This document shows, piece by piece, positions 26,808 to 35,333 of a stretch of 64,000 nt of DNA (position 1 is its first letter; each line of letters opens with the position of its first letter). The notes beneath the pieces were generated by a model that ran no database searches, was not told where the DNA came from, and saw nothing but the letters and a program-made list of their open reading frames with translations. Origin of the DNA: Clostridia bacterium (GTDB lineage: Bacteria; Bacillota; Clostridia; Oscillospirales; CAG-272). The stretch spans positions 124,001-188,000 of the forward strand of contig JAFVXH010000019.1 in the NCBI GenBank assembly GCA_017501225.1, written 5' to 3'. A program made the translations under genes and the position numbers.

Positions 26808-27988
26808 GAGCAGGTCCGTTCCTTTTGTTATTCGGCGGCTGTCGGCTGGTGGCGGACGCGCAGAACCGCACCGCGTTTCTCAATCTTTGCCTTATCCATA
26901 GCATCTCCTACCGCGACTTTGTCTGGGACGCGCAGGGGTGCATTCACGCGTCCTTTTCGCTGCTTGCGTCGAAAAAGCTTTTGCGATTGGCGAGGGAAAA
27001 CGGGATCACCGTCTGCGTGGAGCGCTCCATCGGCTTGCCCGCCTTTCTCTTTCGCCACAGACGCCGTGCAGGCCTTGCGATCGGTATGCTTCTGATTGCG
27101 GCGATGCTTTTTTTCTCTGAAAAATTCATTTGGGATATTGAGATCCTGGGAAATGAGAGCATGACCTATCACGAGGTGGTAAAGGAGCTGCGGCAGGTAG
27201 GCTTTGGCGTTGGGAGCTATATCCCCGACGTCAGGACCTTGGAGCTGGAGAACCGTGTTCTGATCGCGTCGGATCGCATTTCCTGGCTTTCCATCCGCAT
27301 TGACGGCACGGTTGCGACGGTGCAGATCCTTGAAAACCACGCGCCACCCAAGGAAGAACCCACGCGTCCTGCCAACGTGATCGCCACCGCCGACGGGCAG
27401 ATCGAGGTGGTACAGCTTTATCGGGGAGATTGCGTTGTGCACGTTGGTCAAGCCGTGCGGGCAGGGGATCTTCTGATCAGCGGACTTTACGACAGTCCGA
27501 CGTCGGGCTACCGCTATACCCGTGCGGCAGGCAAGGTTTTGGCACGCACGGAGCGAACGCTTACGGTGGAAATTCCCTTGCAGTACGAACAAAAGATTTA
27601 CGAGAAGCCGAAATATAGCGAGATTCTGTTGAATTTCTTTGATTTTTCACTAAAAATTTTCAAAAAGGGTGGAAAAGAGAACGCAAGTTGTGATATAATG
27701 AAAAAGGAAATCGCATGGGAGCTTTTCGGCGTCAGATTCGTGCCGATCTGGCTTTCGGTGGAGCAACGGGTTCCTTACCGAACCGAGATGCGCACACGCT
27801 CTGCCGAGGAGGCGACGCTCCTTGCTTATAGAAGCTTAGAGCTTCAGATGCAGAGCTTTGCCGAGGACTCACAGCTTTTGCAAAAGCAGATCGTGACCAC
27901 CATCCGCGAGGATGCGCTCGTTCTGGAGTGTCACCTTATCTGCATAGAGGATATTGCGCAGCAAACGGAATTTGAAATCGTGGAATAA
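26804..27988 (+). CDS. yqfD: Sporulation protein YqfD
   Basis: A 394-residue protein. A soluble N-terminal part with FLNLCLIHSISYRD precedes one TM helix (about 90-110, AGLAIGMLLIAAMLFFSEKF), then an outer part with EILGNESMTYHEVVKELRQVG and QIEVVQLYRGDCVVHVGQAV, typical of YqfD. It is produced in the mother cell during sporulation in Bacillus. The segment at 27620-27720 is notably AT-richer than the rest of the gene and contains a promoter-like sequence. Confidence 0.9.
   Translation: MRAGPFLLLFGGCRLVADAQNRTAFLNLCLIHSISYRDFVWDAQGCIHASFSLLASKKLLRLARENGITVCVERSIGLPAFLFRHRRRAGLAIGMLLIAAMLFFSEKFIWDIEILGNESMTYHEVVKELRQVGFGVGSYIPDVRTLELENRVLIASDRISWLSIRIDGTVATVQILENHAPPKEEPTRPANVIATADGQIEVVQLYRGDCVVHVGQAVRAGDLLISGLYDSPTSGYRYTRAAGKVLARTERTLTVEIPLQYEQKIYEKPKYSEILLNFFDFSLKIFKKGGKENASCDIMKKEIAWELFGVRFVPIWLSVEQRVPYRTEMRTRSAEEATLLAYRSLELQMQSFAEDSQLLQKQIVTTIREDALVLECHLICIEDIAQQTEFEIVE
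27670..27699 (+). promoter_or_regulatory. Possible internal promoter inside yqfD
   Basis: An extended -10, TGATATAAT (TATAAT at 27694-27699), with a TGGAAA -35-like box 18 bp upstream (27670-27675), in an AT-rich island 329 bp before phoH. It could give vegetative expression of the downstream genes. Confidence 0.4.
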
Positions 27989-28027
27989 CGGATCAAGATA
28001 GAAAACAAGTGAAACGAAAGGGATTTT

Positions 28028-29056
28028 ATGAACCGTAAGATCATCAAAATGCAGCATCCCGGTGCGACCGCAAAGATTTTTGGCGGCTTTGACGCCAACG
28101 CACGCCTGATCGAGGCGCATTTCTCGGTCACCTTACGCAACCGCGAAAGCGAGGCGGGGGATTCGATCCTTGTCGAGGGTGAGGACGAGACGGCGGTCAC
28201 GTGTGCTGCGCAGTGTTTAGAATATTTGCACGCGCTTTGCGCAAAGACCGACGTTCTGACCGATCAGGCGGTCCAATATGCCATCGAAATGGTGAGCGCG
28301 GGCGAGGGTGCAACCCTAACCGAGCTGAGCGACGAATGCATTTGCCTGACTGCCAAGGGAAAGCCCATCAAGGCAAAGACCGTAGGACAGAAGCAATACG
28401 TTGGTGCCATCCGCAAAAACACCATTGTTCTGGGCGTCGGACCTGCCGGTACGGGTAAGACCTTTTTGGCGGTTGCCATGGCGGTGCGCGCTTTGCGAGA
28501 GAAGCAGGTCAGCCGCATCATCCTGACCCGCCCCGCGATCGAGGCGGGAGAAAAGCTCGGGTTTTTACCGGGTGATCTGCAAAGCAAGATCGATCCTTAC
28601 CTGCGCCCCCTTTACGACGCGCTTTACGAGCTGATGGGAATAGAAGCCTACCAGAAGGCGGTGGAGAAGGGGACGATCGAAATAGCACCTCTTGCGTATA
28701 TGCGCGGAAGAACGCTGGACGATTCCTTTATCATTCTGGACGAGGCGCAGAACGCAACGCCCGAGCAGATGAAGATGTTTTTGACGCGTCTTGGCTTTAA
28801 CTCCAAGGCGGTGGTTACGGGAGATCTGACGCAGACCGACCTTCCGCACGGACAAAAAAGCGGACTTGCCTCCGCCGTCAAGATCCTGACGGGAATCGAG
28901 GATATCGGCATCCACTATTTTTCGGAGCGCGACGTGGTCCGCCACCGCTTGGTACAGCAGATCATCAAGGCTTATGAAAAATACGACCGCGAGCTTGTTC
29001 GCAAGGAGCAGGAGAAAAACGCGAAGAAATACCGCGCCGAGCGACGCGAGAATTGA
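28028..29056 (+). CDS. phoH: PhoH-family ATPase
   Basis: A 342-residue protein. A KH-like RNA-binding N-terminal part (about 1-90) precedes the PhoH ATPase core with Walker A GPAGTGKTFLAVAMA (about 139), Walker B IILDEAQNATPEQMKMFLTR and VVTGDLTQTDLP. It is the ybeZ-type PhoH linked to ybeY, thought to act with YbeY in rRNA processing. It is 39 bp after yqfD in the conserved cluster. Confidence 0.93.
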   Translation: MNRKIIKMQHPGATAKIFGGFDANARLIEAHFSVTLRNRESEAGDSILVEGEDETAVTCAAQCLEYLHALCAKTDVLTDQAVQYAIEMVSAGEGATLTELSDECICLTAKGKPIKAKTVGQKQYVGAIRKNTIVLGVGPAGTGKTFLAVAMAVRALREKQVSRIILTRPAIEAGEKLGFLPGDLQSKIDPYLRPLYDALYELMGIEAYQKAVEKGTIEIAPLAYMRGRTLDDSFIILDEAQNATPEQMKMFLTRLGFNSKAVVTGDLTQTDLPHGQKSGLASAVKILTGIEDIGIHYFSERDVVRHRLVQQIIKAYEKYDRELVRKEQEKNAKKYRAERREN

Positions 29057-29088
29057 CTTTTTTGATTTGCCAAAAAGGAGAAACAGAC

Positions 29089-29589
29089 ATGAACCGTAAA
29101 CTCAGCTTAAAGATTTACTTTGAAAACGATCAGGAAAAGCATCCCTTGACCTACAAGATGAAGATGCTTGTCCGTCAGGCAGTTGAGGCAACGCTTGACG
29201 AGGTGCAGTACGGCAACCCTTGTGAGGTTTCCGTTACCTTCGTGGACAACGAGGGCATCCACGCACTGAATAAAAAGTTCCGCGGCATCGACCGCCCCAC
29301 CGACGTCCTTTCCTTCCCACTGTTTGATTACGAGGGGGAGAGTGAGGAGCCGCCCGTGGACGAGCTGCGCGGAATTCTTGGCGATATCGTGCTTTCCTTG
29401 GAGCAGGCTTCCGCTCAGGCAGAGGAATACGGCCACAGCTTTGAGCGAGAGGTTGCCTTTCTGTGCGTACATTCCATGCTGCATCTTCTGGGCTACGACC
29501 ATGAAACGGGCGAGGAGGACGAGATGGAGATGCGGAGCATGCAGACCTTGATCATGGAGCGCATGGGACTCTCCGTCGAGGAGAAGTAA
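29089..29589 (+). CDS. ybeY: Endoribonuclease YbeY, rRNA maturation factor
   Basis: A 166-residue metalloprotein. The start at 29089 follows AAAAAGGAG; an in-frame codon at 29053 overlaps phoH but has no site. The zinc motif HSMLHLLGYDH (HxxxHxxxxxH) is intact, with RGIDRPTDVLSFPL upstream. YbeY takes part in 16S rRNA 3'-end maturation and ribosome quality control. Operon position between phoH and era is conserved. Confidence 0.95.
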   Translation: MNRKLSLKIYFENDQEKHPLTYKMKMLVRQAVEATLDEVQYGNPCEVSVTFVDNEGIHALNKKFRGIDRPTDVLSFPLFDYEGESEEPPVDELRGILGDIVLSLEQASAQAEEYGHSFEREVAFLCVHSMLHLLGYDHETGEEDEMEMRSMQTLIMERMGLSVEEK

Positions 29590-29598
29590 GGAGGGCTT

Positions 29599-30069
29599 AT
29601 GAGTCGCTGGAAGCCAAAGACCGAGCAGGAGCGCGCCTCCCATCAGGATACCGCGGGGCAGACCGAAACCTTCTGGACGCGCAACGTCCGTACGATCACG
29701 TTCACCGCTTGCATCCTCGCATTTTTGATCGTCTTCATTCCGATCGGTGTAATCGGCTATTCGGTTTGTGAGGATTGGCTTGACGGCTCGGACAAGCGTC
29801 CCGAGATCACGGCTGCCGATCTTGTCACGCTATCCGAGAAGCAGGGAGGGATCTATCTTTCCGACCTGACCGTTTTTCGGGGAGAATTGCAGGAAACCGA
29901 GCTTGACGCGGTCTACGTCATGGAATTCGGACAAATACATTTGCGCGCCGTGGCAAACAAGAGCAATCAGAGGATCGAGGTATTCTCACTTTTCAACCGC
30001 GAGAGCGGAGAGCGCCTTGATGTCTTAAAGGATGATCTGCGCGCCTATTTTTCAAACGGCAAAAAGTAA
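29599..30069 (+). CDS. Single-pass membrane protein of unknown function
   Basis: A 156-residue protein that I do not recognise. A polar N-terminus (about 1-30) is followed by one hydrophobic helix (about 34-58, TFTACILAFLIVFIPIGVIGY) and a ~95-residue outer part, predicted as mixed alpha/beta, without Cys pairs. It follows GGAGG 9 bp after ybeY and precedes era by 17 bp, so it belongs to the operon. It occupies the slot where other Firmicutes carry dgkA (diacylglycerol kinase) or cdd, but shows no resemblance to either. Confidence 0.7.
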   Translation: MSRWKPKTEQERASHQDTAGQTETFWTRNVRTITFTACILAFLIVFIPIGVIGYSVCEDWLDGSDKRPEITAADLVTLSEKQGGIYLSDLTVFRGELQETELDAVYVMEFGQIHLRAVANKSNQRIEVFSLFNRESGERLDVLKDDLRAYFSNGKK

Positions 30070-30086
30070 AGCATAACGGAGAAGCT

Positions 30087-30971
30087 ATGAAAAGAACCGG
30101 ATTTATCACCATCGCAGGGCGTCCCAACGTGGGAAAATCCACCCTGCTGAACGCAATTTTGGGCGAGAAGATCGCCATCGTTTCCAACAAGCCTCAGACC
30201 ACGCGCTCCCGCATCGCAGGAATTGAAACCCGCGGTGAGGATCAGTTCGTCTTTCTTGATACCCCCGGGATCCTGAAGCCCCAGAACTCCTTGGGCGATT
30301 TTATGCTGAAGGTGGCAAACAGCTCGATTGCCGAGGCGGATGCCGTCATTCTGGTCGCGGACGCGGGGTTTGAACCGAAGGACGTGGAGAAAAACGTGAT
30401 CAGCACCCTCAAGAAGGCGGAGCTTCCGTGCATTCTGGCGTTGAATAAGATCGATCTGTACGATCGCGAGCAGATCGCCAGATGCATTGCCTCCTACGCG
30501 GAGCTGCACGACTTTTTCGCCGTGGTGCCGATCTCGGCAAAGAAAGAAAAATACGTTGAGGATCTGTTGTCCGAATGCGCAAAGCTCTTGCATGAGGGCG
30601 AGTGGTTCTACGAGGAGGATATGATCACCGATCAGCCCGTGCGTCAGATGGCGGCTGAGATCATCCGTGAGAAGGTCCTTCGTACCGTTGACAAGGAGAT
30701 CCCGCACGGCATTGCCGTGGTGATCGAGGAATTTCAGGACGAGGGAACGCTGGTTCGCATTCGCGCTGAGATCTTTTGCGAGAAGAACTCGCACAAGGGC
30801 ATTCTGGTCGGCAAGAACGGCGAGACACTCAAGCGCATCGGAAGCTACGCCAGAGCGGATCTGGAAAAGCTACTTGACACCAAGGTCTATCTCAACCTTT
30901 GGGTGAAGGTCAAGGAGAATTGGCGTGACAGTCAGCGCGACGTGCTGAATTTCGGATATTCCGAGGAATAA
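30087..30971 (+). CDS. era: GTPase Era
   Basis: A 294-residue protein. GTPase motifs G1 GRPNVGKSTL, G3 DTPGI and G4 NKID are present, followed by a C-terminal KH domain (about 205-290, EKNSHKGILVGKNGETLKRIG). Era binds the 3' end of 16S rRNA and checks late 30S assembly. Its link with ybeY and phoH fits a shared role in small-subunit maturation. Confidence 0.97.
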   Translation: MKRTGFITIAGRPNVGKSTLLNAILGEKIAIVSNKPQTTRSRIAGIETRGEDQFVFLDTPGILKPQNSLGDFMLKVANSSIAEADAVILVADAGFEPKDVEKNVISTLKKAELPCILALNKIDLYDREQIARCIASYAELHDFFAVVPISAKKEKYVEDLLSECAKLLHEGEWFYEEDMITDQPVRQMAAEIIREKVLRTVDKEIPHGIAVVIEEFQDEGTLVRIRAEIFCEKNSHKGILVGKNGETLKRIGSYARADLEKLLDTKVYLNLWVKVKENWRDSQRDVLNFGYSEE

Positions 30972-31004
30972 TCCGATCGATACAACGGGGAAAGGAGAGA
31001 GGCT

Positions 31005-31832
31005 ATGAATCGCCATGAGGCAATCGACGGAATCGTGATTCGCGTCAGGGATACGGGAGATCATGACCGATATCTTTCTCTCCTGACCGCGAGCAAGGGA
31101 AGGATCACCCTGCTTTCCAAGGGGAGCAGATCGCTCCGCGGTCCCCAGATGGCGGTCAGCCAGCTTTATACCTACGGAAACTTTGAGTATTACCGCCGTG
31201 GGGATTTTTATATTCTCAAGGGCGGAACCCCCATCCAGCCCTTCTACGCGCTCAGCCTTGATATCGACCGCCTCAATCTCGCCACCTACCTTTGCGACGT
31301 CGCGGGTGAGGTCTCGGACGAGGGAGAGGAGGCGGAGGAGCTGTTGCGCCTGCTGCTCAATTCTCTGTATGCTTTGAGTCGGGATCTCTACCCGCAGGAG
31401 CTGATCAAAGCGGCGTTTGAATTTCGCACAGCGGCGATCTCGGGATACGAGCCCGATCTGCACGCCTGCGCGCGATGCGGAAAAGCGCCCGAGGAAGATC
31501 TCTATCTCGACGTGATGAACGGAGCCCTCCTTTGCTCGGAGTGCTTGCACCGTGGGGGAATGACCGCAACGAAAGTGCGCGACGATTACGGGGAGATCCA
31601 CGAGGCAGAGCTGCTCTCGCCCTTAACGCCCTCGGCGTGTGCCGCGCTGCGCTATTGTCTGAGTGCCCCCATCGAGCGCATTTTTGCCTTTGATCTGACC
31701 GAGCATGAGGATCTGCACGCCTTTTGCACAGCGGCGCAGTCCTATCTGCTCTCGCACTTAGGTCGGGGCTTTGATTCACTGAATTTTTATCACAGCATGA
31801 GGGAGTCAAGCGCTCCCAAAAAGGAACGGTAA
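31005..31832 (+). CDS. recO: DNA repair protein RecO
   Basis: A 275-residue protein with the N-terminal OB-fold (about 1-80, GIVIRVRDTGDHDRYLSLLT), a helical middle and a zinc motif CARCGK...CSECLH (about 155-183). RecO loads RecA onto SSB-coated DNA with RecR in gap repair. It is one base from mutS2. Confidence 0.93.
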   Translation: MNRHEAIDGIVIRVRDTGDHDRYLSLLTASKGRITLLSKGSRSLRGPQMAVSQLYTYGNFEYYRRGDFYILKGGTPIQPFYALSLDIDRLNLATYLCDVAGEVSDEGEEAEELLRLLLNSLYALSRDLYPQELIKAAFEFRTAAISGYEPDLHACARCGKAPEEDLYLDVMNGALLCSECLHRGGMTATKVRDDYGEIHEAELLSPLTPSACAALRYCLSAPIERIFAFDLTEHEDLHAFCTAAQSYLLSHLGRGFDSLNFYHSMRESSAPKKER

Positions 31833-31833
31833 C

Positions 31834-34218
31834 ATGAGCTTTACGGAAAAAACCTGCAGAACACTGGAATTTGATAAAATATGCGCGCTCCTTGCCGATT
31901 GCGCTCCCACCGAGGGAGCGCGGGAGAAGGCAGCGTGCCTTTTGCCGTCCACCGAGATCAGCGAGGTTCTGCGCCGTATGCGGCGCACGACCGATGCAAA
32001 GCGCTTGATGGAGATCAAGGGACGCCCCTCCTTTTCCTCGGTCGGGGACGTGTCCGAGTCCTGCGAGCGTGCCGTCAAGGGGGCGATGCTTTCCACGCGT
32101 GAGCTGCTGGAGGTCGCGCGCCTGCTTCGTTGCACGCGTGAGCTTGTGGATTATATCAAGATCAACAAGCCCTTTGACACCTCTCTTGACGATCTGTTCG
32201 ACTGCCTCTTGCCCAACCGATTCCTTGAGGACAGCATCACGCGTGCCATCCTGACCGAGGATATGATCGCGGATGAGGCAAGCCCCACGCTTGCGGACAT
32301 CCGCCGCAAGATCCGCGAAGCCAACAACCGCATCAAGGATACGCTGCAACGCTATATCGGCGGCTCTTACAGCAAGATCCTGCAGGACAATCTGGTCACG
32401 ATGCGAAACGGCAGATATGTTCTTCCCGTCAAGGCAGAGTGTAAGAACGAGCTCAAGGGCTTGATCCACGACACCTCCTCCTCGGGCGCTACCATTTTTG
32501 TCGAGCCCATGGCGGTCGTGGAGGCGAACAACGAGCTGCGTATGCTGACCTCCCGTGAGGAGCACGAGATCGAGCGCATTCTGTACGCGCTTTCGGCAGA
32601 GGTTGGCTCGGCATCGCAGTCCCTGCGCCTTGATTATCTCAATATCACCGAGCTTGCGTTTGCGTTTGCCTGCGCGGAGCTTTCCTTCCGCATGCGCGCC
32701 ACCGAGCCTGGGATCAGCGGAACACGCTTTTTGGATCTGAAGCGCGCAAGACACCCCTTGATCGATGCAAAAAGCGTCGTTCCTACCAATATTCAGCTTG
32801 GAAAGGGGTACGATACCCTGATTATTACGGGACCTAACACGGGTGGCAAGACCGTTGCGCTCAAAACGGTGGGCCTGTTTGCCATGATGACGCTGGCGGG
32901 CTTGCATATTCCCGTTGAGCCCGAATCCTCCATTTGCGTCTTTAATCAGATTCTGGTGGATCTTGGAGATGAGCAAAGCATTGAGCAATCTCTTTCCACT
33001 TTTTCCTCACATATGGTCAATATCGTTCATATTACCGAGAACGTAGGCGACCGTTCGCTCTGTCTGTTCGACGAGCTGGGGGCGGGGACCGATCCCGTCG
33101 AGGGAGCGGCGCTTGCCGTTTCCATTATCGAGCACGTGCGAAAAAGGGGGGCAATGTGCATCGCTACGACGCACTATACCGAGCTGAAGACCTATGCGCT
33201 GGATACCGACGGGGTGCAAAATGCATCCTGTGAGTTTGACGTGACGACGTTGCGTCCTACCTACCGACTTCTTATCGGTGCGCCCGGAAAATCCAACGCG
33301 TTCGCCATTTCCGAAAAGCTTGGACTGTCGCCTGAGATCATTGCCTTTGCAAAGCAAGGCGTGACGCGCGAGCATCAAAGATTTGAGGAGGTCATCGAGC
33401 AGCTGGAGGCAACGCGTCTGCAAGCCGAGCGCGAGCGCGAGGAGGCTGCGCGTCTGCGACGCGAGTATGAAAAGCTTTGCGAGGACGGAGAGCGGGAAAT
33501 GAAGGCGAAATTCTTACGCCTTGAGCGTGAGATCGAGCAGAATCGCAAGAAGGCACAGCAGATGCTGGACAGTGCCAGAGCCTCCAGCGACTTCATTTTC
33601 GCCCAGCTGGAAAAGGCGAAGAAGGCAGAGGCGGCAGGAAAGCTGACCGAGGAGCTGGAGCAGGCACGGCGCGCCGTCCGCCTGGCAATTCGCGAAGGTG
33701 ACGACCGTGTCAATCCCGTGGAGGAAAAGACCAACGAGGCATACGTGCTCCCGCGCGATCTGAAAAAAGGCGACAAGGTCTATATCGTCAACATCGACAA
33801 GGAGGGAGTTCTGCTGGAAACACCCGACCGCTCGGGCTCGGTTCTCGTGCAGGCAGGGATCCTCAAGACCAGAACCAAGCTGTCCAATCTGCAGCTGATC
33901 GAGGAAAAGCCGCAGTTTATCAGTCAGAAAAGTAAAAAGCCCGCAAGTGAGTATCACGCAAGCGTCAACCGCGACTTCCGGGATGAGATCGATCTACGCG
34001 GCTTGCTCGGGGACGAGGGATGGCTTGCCGTCGATAAATATCTGGACGAGGCAACGCTCGCAGGCTTCCGCACCGTGCGCCTGATCCACGGAAAGGGCAC
34101 GGGTGCGCTTCGCAACGCACTCTGGAAGCGCCTCAAATCCGACCGCCGCATCGAAGCCTTTCGACTCGGCAAATACGGTGAAGGGGACGGCGGTGTGACC
34201 GTTGTAGAATTAAAATAA
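31834..34218 (+). CDS. mutS2: Endonuclease MutS2
   Basis: A 794-residue protein of typical length. The MutS core and clamp are followed by the ABC ATPase (Walker A GPNTGGKT about 331, LFDELGAGTDPVEGAAL) and a long Glu/Arg-rich coiled coil (about 510-610). The C-terminal Smr nuclease domain (about 712-794) has EIDLRGLLG and IHGKGTGALR. MutS2 lacks the mismatch-binding domain; it limits homologous recombination and, in Bacillus, splits collided ribosomes. A terminator follows. Confidence 0.96.
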   Translation: MSFTEKTCRTLEFDKICALLADCAPTEGAREKAACLLPSTEISEVLRRMRRTTDAKRLMEIKGRPSFSSVGDVSESCERAVKGAMLSTRELLEVARLLRCTRELVDYIKINKPFDTSLDDLFDCLLPNRFLEDSITRAILTEDMIADEASPTLADIRRKIREANNRIKDTLQRYIGGSYSKILQDNLVTMRNGRYVLPVKAECKNELKGLIHDTSSSGATIFVEPMAVVEANNELRMLTSREEHEIERILYALSAEVGSASQSLRLDYLNITELAFAFACAELSFRMRATEPGISGTRFLDLKRARHPLIDAKSVVPTNIQLGKGYDTLIITGPNTGGKTVALKTVGLFAMMTLAGLHIPVEPESSICVFNQILVDLGDEQSIEQSLSTFSSHMVNIVHITENVGDRSLCLFDELGAGTDPVEGAALAVSIIEHVRKRGAMCIATTHYTELKTYALDTDGVQNASCEFDVTTLRPTYRLLIGAPGKSNAFAISEKLGLSPEIIAFAKQGVTREHQRFEEVIEQLEATRLQAEREREEAARLRREYEKLCEDGEREMKAKFLRLEREIEQNRKKAQQMLDSARASSDFIFAQLEKAKKAEAAGKLTEELEQARRAVRLAIREGDDRVNPVEEKTNEAYVLPRDLKKGDKVYIVNIDKEGVLLETPDRSGSVLVQAGILKTRTKLSNLQLIEEKPQFISQKSKKPASEYHASVNRDFRDEIDLRGLLGDEGWLAVDKYLDEATLAGFRTVRLIHGKGTGALRNALWKRLKSDRRIEAFRLGKYGEGDGGVTVVELK

Positions 34219-34234
34219 GTAGCTTCAAAAAATC

Positions 34235-34273
34235 GCACGGTGCAGGGATCGATCGCTGTACCGTGCCTTTTTG
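34235..34273 (+). terminator. Terminator of the yqfC-mutS2 operon
   Basis: GCACGGTGCAG pairs with CTGTACCGTGC (one mismatch), followed by CTTTTTG. Confidence 0.78.
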
Positions 34274-34315
34274 TTGAAAAGCATCAAATTTTGGGATAGA
34301 ATTTACAAATTCAGG

Positions 34316-34344
34316 TTGACGGATTTGTGAATTTATGCTACAAT
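34316..34344 (+). promoter_or_regulatory. Sigma-A promoter for rsmE
   Basis: TTGACG (34316-34321), 17 bp, TACAAT (34339-34344), 30 bp before the start. Confidence 0.78.
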
Positions 34345-34373
34345 AAATTATATTTTGGAGAGGAGAGCATGCG

Positions 34374-35138
34374 ATGCCGAGATTTTTTGTCCGTACGGAG
34401 CAAATTCAAGACGGAGCCGTGACCCTGCTTGGTGATGACGCGCATCATATTTCGCGCTCTCTGCGCATGGCGGCAGGGGAGCATATTACGGTGTGCGATA
34501 CACAAGGGATCGAGTACGACTGCTGTCTGACGGATTTCTTGCCCGATTGTGTCAAGGCAAGCATCTGTTCCTCCAAAACAAGCGAGAGCGAGCCGCGCTA
34601 TACGGCAACGCTGTTTCAGGCGCTTCCCAAGGGGGACAAGCTGGACAGCATCATCCAAAAGGCAGTTGAGTGCGGTGTTTCGGAAATTTATACCTTCGAG
34701 AGCGAACGGTGTATTGTGCGCATCAAGGAGGGAAGTGAGGAGAAAAAGACAGAGCGCCGCGCGCGGATCGCACTGGAGGCGGCAAAGCAGTGTGGCAGGG
34801 GAAGGATCCCGACCGTGCATCCAACACAAAGCTTTTCCCGGATGCTAAAGGATGCCGCCAAAGCACAGATCCCGCTGTTTTGCTACGAGGGTGAAGGCAC
34901 GCAGGATCTGCGGAGCGTCCTTCAGTCCGCACGCTTCGATCAGCAGGGAGCTACACCTACCGTTTCCATCGTCGTGGGAAGCGAGGGAGGCTTTTCTCCG
35001 GACGAAGCGCGTTTGGCGAAGGAGGCGGGGCTTGTGCCGGTTGGTCTTGGGAACCGTATTTTGCGGACCGAAACCGCCGCGGCATTCGTGCTGGCTTGCC
35101 TGGTTTATGAATTTGATATGGGCGGAAAAACGGAATAA
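34374..35138 (+). CDS. rsmE: 16S rRNA m3U1498 methyltransferase
   Basis: A 254-residue SPOUT-fold methyltransferase. N-terminal PUA-like domain: FFVRTEQIQDGAVTLLGDDAHH. Knot region: IVVGSEGGFSPDEARLAKEAG and LGNRILRTETAAAFVLA, the SAM-binding signature of RsmE. It methylates N3 of U1498 in 16S rRNA. It is transcribed alone. Confidence 0.94.
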   Translation: MPRFFVRTEQIQDGAVTLLGDDAHHISRSLRMAAGEHITVCDTQGIEYDCCLTDFLPDCVKASICSSKTSESEPRYTATLFQALPKGDKLDSIIQKAVECGVSEIYTFESERCIVRIKEGSEEKKTERRARIALEAAKQCGRGRIPTVHPTQSFSRMLKDAAKAQIPLFCYEGEGTQDLRSVLQSARFDQQGATPTVSIVVGSEGGFSPDEARLAKEAGLVPVGLGNRILRTETAAAFVLACLVYEFDMGGKTE

Positions 35139-35247
35139 AATTTCCAAAAATTGCGGTTTTCATGCGCAAAATGCTCAATTTTTTCATATAGCCGTGCAGA
35201 TTGCACGAAAAAAATAAAAAAAATTATGAAAAATATTCAAAACCCTA

Positions 35248-35276
35248 TTGAAAAATCACAAAAAATAGTGTAAAAT
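35248..35276 (+). promoter_or_regulatory. Sigma-A promoter for the PucR-type regulator
   Basis: TTGAAA (35248-35253), 17 bp, TAAAAT (35271-35276), in a very A-rich 195-bp intergenic space. Confidence 0.65.
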
Positions 35277-35333
35277 ATAGTCAGTTTTATACACAATGTA
35301 ATTCCCAATCACGATAAACGAGGAGATTTCAAA

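Noticed and set aside
31405..32988. 527-residue minus-strand open frame across recO and mutS2
   Set aside because: Antisense to two recognised genes; Arg/Ala/Leu-rich shadow sequence.
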